A DNA stretch of 49,700 nucleotides from CAYSQW01 sp964433135. GTDB taxonomy: Bacteria > Acidobacteriota > Aminicenantia > Aminicenantales > Aminicenantaceae. Both the position numbers and the translations under genes were made by a program. Below the pieces are notes generated by a model, which searched no databases, was not told where the DNA came from, and saw only the letters and a program-made list of their open reading frames with translations. Each line of letters starts with the position of its first letter. The stretch's first letter is position 1. The stretch lies in NCBI GenBank assembly GCA_964433135.1, contig CAYSQW010000020.1:1-49700 (forward strand), given 5' to 3'. Below, piece by piece: positions 45,759 to 49,700 of the stretch.

Positions 45759-45981
45759 GTCCTCACCTCTTTAATATAACAAGACGCATATAGATATTAA
45801 AAAGTTGTCACCTTTTCGCCCGGCATGGATTCAATGTTTAAAGAACCAGCCTGCCGGTATCTTTGAACCACTCTTCCTCAAACGACAGCGGTTACGCCAT
45901 TCATTTAGGTTAATCCCGGAAAACCATTCCCTTTTCCCTGATTTCTATGATAAACTGGGCGCTTATTTTCGGGAGAAATCA

Positions 45982-46230
45982 GTGATCACAATAGCGGAAT
46001 CCAAGCAAATCTGGAACGAGATTCTCGAGAAGAATCGGCAAAAAGTAGAACCGGCGGCTCCAGCACAATTCCAACGGCTTCAACATGTCAGCTTTCGGCC
46101 GGGAGGAAATATCAAGCCCAATCGACCCGGCCGCTACGCGCTGCAGCATTTCCCATCGCTGGTGCAGGAATACCAGCGCACGCTATCCCGGAAACAGCGT
46201 GGAGAGCTTTTCCGAGATGTGGAGGAATAG
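45982..46230 (+). CDS. Small protein of unknown function (82 aa)
   Basis: A GTG at 45982 has GGGAG six bases ahead and opens 82 codons. The product has a basic, Pro/Gln-rich N-terminal part (NRQKVEPAAPAQFQRLQHVS) and a helical C-terminal part ending RKQRGELFRDVEE. No family is recognised. The long upstream frame (from 45805) has no ribosome site and looks non-coding. The start and good site support a real gene, but a chance open frame cannot be excluded. Confidence 0.5.
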   Translation: MITIAESKQIWNEILEKNRQKVEPAAPAQFQRLQHVSFRPGGNIKPNRPGRYALQHFPSLVQEYQRTLSRKQRGELFRDVEE

Positions 46231-46360
46231 GGTTCACCTCCGCTTTGCTTTTTTGATATCCGTCCGGAAAAAGAGAGGTGAAACCAGTTGCGCATTTCCA
46301 ACTCACCCCGGATATGGTATTCTGAATTATTATTAAAGCCAACGTTGGAGTTGAATTAAC

Positions 46361-46942
46361 ATGAGCTTAAAGCCGGAAGAAATTTTAAAAATTTTCAAGG
46401 AATCGGGCGCCCTCATGGAGGGCCATTTTATTCTTACCTCAGGCCTTCACAGCCGGACTTATTTTCAATGCGCGCTGGTTTTTCAATACCCTTGGCACGC
46501 CGCAACCCTTTGCCGCGATACCGCCGATCACTTCCGGGACAAAAAGATCGACGTCGTCGTTTCTCCGGCGGTCGGCGGCATCGTCTTCGGGCAGGAGCTC
46601 GCACGACAGCTCGGAACAAGATCCATCTTCGCCGAGAGGGTTGACGGCGAGATGACGCTGCGGCGCGGTTTTCAGGTCAAGCGGGGAGAAAGAGTTCTGC
46701 TGGCGGAAGATGTGACCACGACGGGCGGATCCGTCAAGGAAGTCATGAGCGCGGTTCAAGCCCAGGGCGCCGAGATCGCAGCCGTAACCTCCGTCGTCGA
46801 TCGAAGCGGCGGGAACGCCCGATTCGGTGTTCCCTTTCATTCGCTTTTTCAAATGGAAGTGATCAATTTCGAGCCGGATAATTGTCCGATGTGCCGGGAA
46901 GGCGGCCGCGCCGTTAAACCCGGCAGCCGCAGCTTGAAATAA
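46361..46942 (+). CDS. pyrE: Orotate phosphoribosyltransferase
   Basis: The 193-residue protein has the PyrE start (ILKIFKESGALMEGHFILTSG), the SPAVGGIVFGQELA site and VLLAEDVTTTGGS, the PRPP-binding motif. It makes orotidine 5'-phosphate from orotate and PRPP in pyrimidine synthesis. GGAG lies before the ATG. It ends seven bases from the convergent receiver-domain gene. No other pyr gene is close by. Confidence 0.92.
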   Translation: MSLKPEEILKIFKESGALMEGHFILTSGLHSRTYFQCALVFQYPWHAATLCRDTADHFRDKKIDVVVSPAVGGIVFGQELARQLGTRSIFAERVDGEMTLRRGFQVKRGERVLLAEDVTTTGGSVKEVMSAVQAQGAEIAAVTSVVDRSGGNARFGVPFHSLFQMEVINFEPDNCPMCREGGRAVKPGSRSLK

Positions 46943-46949
46943 TCGGGTT

Positions 46950-47378
46950 TCAAAGCAGATCCCAAATCATCCGGGTAAGTTTTTCGACATCTATGGGTTT
47001 TTCCAGAAAACCATCGGCACCGGCATCTTTTATCTCCCGGTTGTACGACAAACCCTTATAAACCCCCGTCATCAGAATAACGGGAATATCTTTCAAGCTC
47101 GGGTCGGTTTTGGTTTTCCGGCAAACCTCGATCCCATGTATTTTGGGAATGAGCATATCGCAGACAATCAAATCGGGTTGATGGTTCCGGATCAGCTCCC
47201 AACCGTTCAATCCGTCAAATGCGGAATAAACGTTGAATCCTTCCTGCGCCAGCATGTGTTCCAGGAGCTTGATCGTCACCCAGTCGTCTTCAATGACGAC
47301 CGCGGTTTTTAATGACGTAATTTCCTTTTCCGTCTTGGTTTCATGCCCGGACTCGGGAGGTTTTTTTTTGTGTTTCAT
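46950..47378 (-). CDS. Stand-alone response regulator receiver protein
   Basis: With the ATG at 47378 the product is 142 residues. A basic N-terminal segment of about 20 residues is followed by a receiver domain: VVIEDDW (acidic pocket), LIVCDMLIP (phosphorylation Asp), LMTGV (Thr) and EKPID (Lys). No output domain is present, so it resembles a CheY-like single-domain regulator. The kinase is not nearby. The 47396 start (TTG) is less likely. A run of nine A in the early codons is a possible slippage site. Confidence 0.8.
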   Translation of the reverse strand: MKHKKKPPESGHETKTEKEITSLKTAVVIEDDWVTIKLLEHMLAQEGFNVYSAFDGLNGWELIRNHQPDLIVCDMLIPKIHGIEVCRKTKTDPSLKDIPVILMTGVYKGLSYNREIKDAGADGFLEKPIDVEKLTRMIWDLL

Positions 47379-47488
47379 CGCTATTGCCAGCACCAAGTCA
47401 TCACTGTGTCTTAATCATAAACCGATTCCTCTTATGAAACAAGACGATATTCTCAACCCCTCACGGTTCGGCCTCCTGCCGATTCCAT

Positions 47489-48379
47489 TTAGGGCACCGC
47501 CGCAAATTTCTGTCCGACCAGTTCTTCACTCACGACCCACAGCCTCGAAGCGATGTTCGGGTCATAGGATTCAAGTGAGGACTTCGCCTTCACGATTCGC
47601 TTCTTCGTGAATTCGAAATATTTGCCGTTGACTTCGCGATTCGGGTTTGCCAAGGAAATGATCTGCTCGGCCGCCTGATCGGGATGTTTTGCTCCCGGGA
47701 GGGCGAATCGAACCTTCACAAGGGACCTTAAGATCCACGGCATGGACGAGATCAAATCCGTGCGCGTCAGACCGGGACAGAACGTACAGACCTCGATCCC
47801 GGTGTTTTGCCAACGGCGGGCCATCTCATACGTCATCAATATTTTTGCCAACACGGCCTGTTTCGCCGCTTTCACAAACCGGAACTCTGCCAAACCCTGC
47901 AGATCTTCAAAATCGATGGTTGCCGGATGGAGCCCTTCAGGCCAGCTCCCTTTATGCGCTCTTCCGGAAACGGTCACGACCCTGGATGCAGACGCCGTTT
48001 TAAGCGGTTCCAGAAGCAGATTGGTTAAAAGAAACGGCCCCAGGTAATTGACCGCGAAATTTCCTTCCAGCCCGTCGGCGGTCATTTGCCGCTTCGGCAG
48101 CAGAGCCCCGGCACAGTTGAAAAGCGCATCAAGATGCGCGTATCGTTTTCGAAATGCTCGAACGAAACTCCGCACCGATTCAAGCGAAGACAAATCCGCG
48201 GGTATCCAATCGACCTGCGCGTCGACTCCGGCATCGGCGATCTCTTTACGGGCAACATGGCCACGCTGATTATCCCGGCTCAGAAGCACCAGTTTCGCTC
48301 CCTTGTTCGCCAGCTTCATGGCAGTCCCTTTGCCAAGTCCCGAGCTCGATCCTGTTACGATGCACACAGCATCTTTCAT
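47489..48379 (-). CDS. SDR-family protein lacking the YxxxK motif
   Basis: The ATG at 48379 has AGGG about seven bases ahead and gives 296 residues. TGSSSGLGKG is the cofactor motif, NCAG and NYLGPFLLTNLL follow, and the catalytic Ser region TVSG (Ser138) is present, as in retinol dehydrogenase-like SDRs. The expected YxxSKLAN reads AKQAVLAK near residues 172-179, so the Tyr and Lys of the active site appear lost. It may bind a nucleotide without normal catalysis, or the alignment may be shifted. It stands in a run of minus-strand genes with the RRM gene upstream. Confidence 0.72.
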   Translation of the reverse strand: MKDAVCIVTGSSSGLGKGTAMKLANKGAKLVLLSRDNQRGHVARKEIADAGVDAQVDWIPADLSSLESVRSFVRAFRKRYAHLDALFNCAGALLPKRQMTADGLEGNFAVNYLGPFLLTNLLLEPLKTASASRVVTVSGRAHKGSWPEGLHPATIDFEDLQGLAEFRFVKAAKQAVLAKILMTYEMARRWQNTGIEVCTFCPGLTRTDLISSMPWILRSLVKVRFALPGAKHPDQAAEQIISLANPNREVNGKYFEFTKKRIVKAKSSLESYDPNIASRLWVVSEELVGQKFAAVP

Positions 48380-48561
48380 ACGCAACCCTGCCTTTTTCCA
48401 TCCGGAAATAGCCCCCGGTATTCCTTATCAAGACCACAAGCTCTTCCGTACGCACTCCACCGGCGTTTTTAAACACTCACAAATTCCCGGCTGAATTCCG
48501 CTTATAACGGAACGGTTCCCTTGCCGGCTTGGACTCCCCCTTCCTGGCAATCAATTCTATA

Positions 48562-48598
48562 CGAGGCGGACCGGAATTGAGATATCCGGTCCGCCTCG
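48562..48598. terminator. Perfect 14-bp hairpin after the RRM gene
   Basis: CGAGGCGGACCGGA (48562-48575) pairs without mismatch with TCCGGTCCGCCTCG (48585-48598) around a 9-base loop. It lies 36 bases beyond the RRM stop. No strong T-tract follows on either side, so it may stabilise the transcript end or be a factor-dependent terminator. Confidence 0.55.
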
Positions 48599-48633
48599 CT
48601 TTCGATGAATTTTTTCGTTTTTCTATCGTACCA

Positions 48634-48924
48634 TCAGTAGCGACGGCCTCCACCACCGCCACCGGGACGCCGGTTGTTGTCTCTGCGGGGACGGGCTTCA
48701 TTGATGTTCATGGTCCGGCCCTTCATCTCTTTTCCGTTCAACTCCTGGATCGCGGCTTCGCCTTCAGTCTTGGAAGGCATTTCCACAAATCCGAATCCTC
48801 TGGATTCACCCGTGAATTTATCCTTGATAATCGCCACGGACGAGACCTCACCAAACGCCTCAAAAGCTTCGCGTAATTCACCTTCGGAAAGCTCTCTGGC
48901 TAAGTTTCCTGCATAGATATTCAT
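48634..48924 (-). CDS. RRM-type RNA-binding protein with a Gly-rich tail
   Basis: The 96-residue protein has RNP2 IYAGNL at the start and RNP1 SRGFGFVEM near residue 45, then a basic Arg- and Gly-rich tail ending GGGGGGRRY. Its layout equals the cold-induced RNA-binding proteins of cyanobacteria and other bacteria. AAGGAG lies seven bases before the ATG. It has its own near-consensus promoter and a leader of about 150 bases, which fits control at low temperature but this is an inference. It is the gene closest to the rRNA operon. Confidence 0.9.
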   Translation of the reverse strand: MNIYAGNLARELSEGELREAFEAFGEVSSVAIIKDKFTGESRGFGFVEMPSKTEGEAAIQELNGKEMKGRTMNINEARPRRDNNRRPGGGGGGRRY

Positions 48925-49333
48925 TCATTTCTCCTTAAGAACTGAGAGGTCATAAAGAGGAGGTGAATCCATTCGATGTATTGAGCGGCCCCCCCATCCT
49001 TTTATGCGCAATTTTAGAGCGCAAATTCCGTCCAAAAATGCTTTAAAAACCTCATTTCAATCCTAATAATATTGTCGAAACCCATAATACTCCCAATCCG
49101 CCTTTTCGTCAAGGGGAATAATCAGCCGCAAAACGGCGCACTTTTAAGGCTACCTCCGTTCAATAGTCAAGGGAACATTATCCGTGAATAGGGATTCATC
49201 AATAAAACGATTCCACTTTCATGAAAAAGGATATACTTTTGATTTGTAGGCTCCGGAGACGTTTTGAAATGGTCGATCGCTGCGACTCCGTGCATCATAT
49301 AGATTGGATTGCATTGTAAAAAAGGCGGGGTAT
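48925..49333. other. Region between the RRM gene and the 5S gene
   Basis: This stretch holds the RRM leader (48925-49077), its promoter, and the downstream flank of the 5S gene. No ORF in it can be supported. Confidence 0.5.
49084..49112 (-). promoter_or_regulatory. Promoter for the RRM gene
   Basis: On the minus strand TTGACG (49107-49112) and TATTAT (49084-49089) are 17 bases apart. The transcript would start near 49077, giving a leader of about 150 bases with a small TGCGC/GCGCA hairpin and a G-run before the ATG at 48924. Confidence 0.7.
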
Positions 49334-49341
49334 AAAAAAAA
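49334..49341 (-). terminator. T8 tract after the 5S gene
   Basis: Read on the minus strand, eight T directly follow the GCCGGG end of 5S. The 5S end helix plus this T-run could end the rRNA transcript. A second T7 tract lies about 15 bases further on. Confidence 0.55.
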
Positions 49342-49457
<116 letters not shown>

Positions 49458-49519
49458 ATTATTTACTCTATTCTTTTCTTTAGATAAGTCTTTGCTATTT
49501 TTGCCCTGAACAAACTTTA

Positions 49520-49700
49520 TGGTCAAGCCTCACGGTCTATTAGTACTGGTTAGCTGAATCCGTTACCGGACTTACACACCCAGCCTATCAACCTTGTCGT
49601 CTACAAGGGACCTTTAGCTCCTTACGGAGAGGGAGATCTAATCTAGAGGCGAGTTTCCCGCTTATATGCTTTCAGCGGTTATCTCAACCAAACGTAGCTA
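49520..49700 (-). rRNA. rrl: 3' end of 23S ribosomal RNA (partial)
   Basis: On the minus strand the sequence ends with GTACTAATAGACCGTGAGG, the conserved 3' end of bacterial 23S rRNA, and contains GAAACTCGCCTCTAGA and the CGACAAGGTTGATAGGCTGG stretch. The gene runs past the window end. The exact 3' boundary is estimated. Confidence 0.93.

Noticed and set aside
45805..45981. Upstream part of a longer frame ahead of the small gene
   Set aside because: No ribosome site or recognisable start, while the GTG at 45982 has one, so the upstream part is probably leader.
46950..47378. A9 run in the receiver gene as a phase-variation switch
   Set aside because: Nine A in an AAA-coded Lys run is not unusual, and one sequence gives no evidence of length change.

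Overview
The window looks like a scaffold piece from a Gram-negative, peptide-degrading bacterium. Secreted peptidases with signal peptides, a beta-barrel porin, lipoproteins, DUF6599 and DUF362 proteins, and 7-bladed-propeller S9 peptidases resemble Acidobacteriota or Candidatus Aminicenantes genomes. That assignment is an inference from gene content. A 100-N scaffold gap lies at 19313-19412. I see no phage, insertion sequence, CRISPR array or tRNA.

Layout. 1-125 is the tail of a peptidase, probably M28, closed by a strong hairpin terminator. 220-6882 (minus) holds an AbgB-like M20 amidohydrolase, a C45-like Ntn hydrolase, an S9 peptidase, a flavin reductase and a rubrerythrin-like protein. 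7081-12383 is mixed: a desuccinylase/aspartoacylase-like hydrolase, a redoxin, an aldo-keto reductase with a ferredoxin tail, a TM1266-like small protein and an orphan citrate lyase alpha subunit. 12691-21688 (plus) is a peptidase island: an M28-M19 fusion, a second S9 paralogue, an M2-like gluzincin, the gap with an orphan C-terminus, an M24 protein and a DUF456 membrane protein. 21690-26176 (minus) reads as one operon: dapF, epimerase, CPBP protein, epimerase and SDR.

26293-33099 has a cupin, serC, a DUF362/DUF6599 pair, a DPP-IV-like S9B peptidase and trmL. 33387-37678 has an NhaC-type transporter, an opine dehydrogenase, maf and dus. 37799-38142 (minus) holds two very small lysine-rich ORFs. 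38563-46942 carries a lipoprotein, a dienelactone-hydrolase-like enzyme, an SSS symporter, an alginate-export-like porin, a large FtsX/MacB-type permease, a short unknown gene and pyrE. 46950-48924 (minus) has a receiver-domain protein, an SDR and an RRM protein with a long leader. The window ends in the 3' part of an rRNA operon on the minus strand (partial 23S, then 5S).

How it fits together. Secreted endo-, amino- and dipeptidases could break peptides down to amino acids, which NhaC- and SSS-type carriers could import. SerC, DapF, PyrE, Maf, TrmL and Dus are housekeeping functions. Several enzymes have altered catalytic residues: both S9 paralogues lack the usual Asp and His, DapF has Ser in place of both catalytic Cys, the M24 protein has two changed metal ligands, and one SDR lacks YxxxK. 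Together with the M28-M19 fusion and the two lysine-rich microproteins, these are the most interesting points. No single clear-cut new defence or biosynthetic system is visible.
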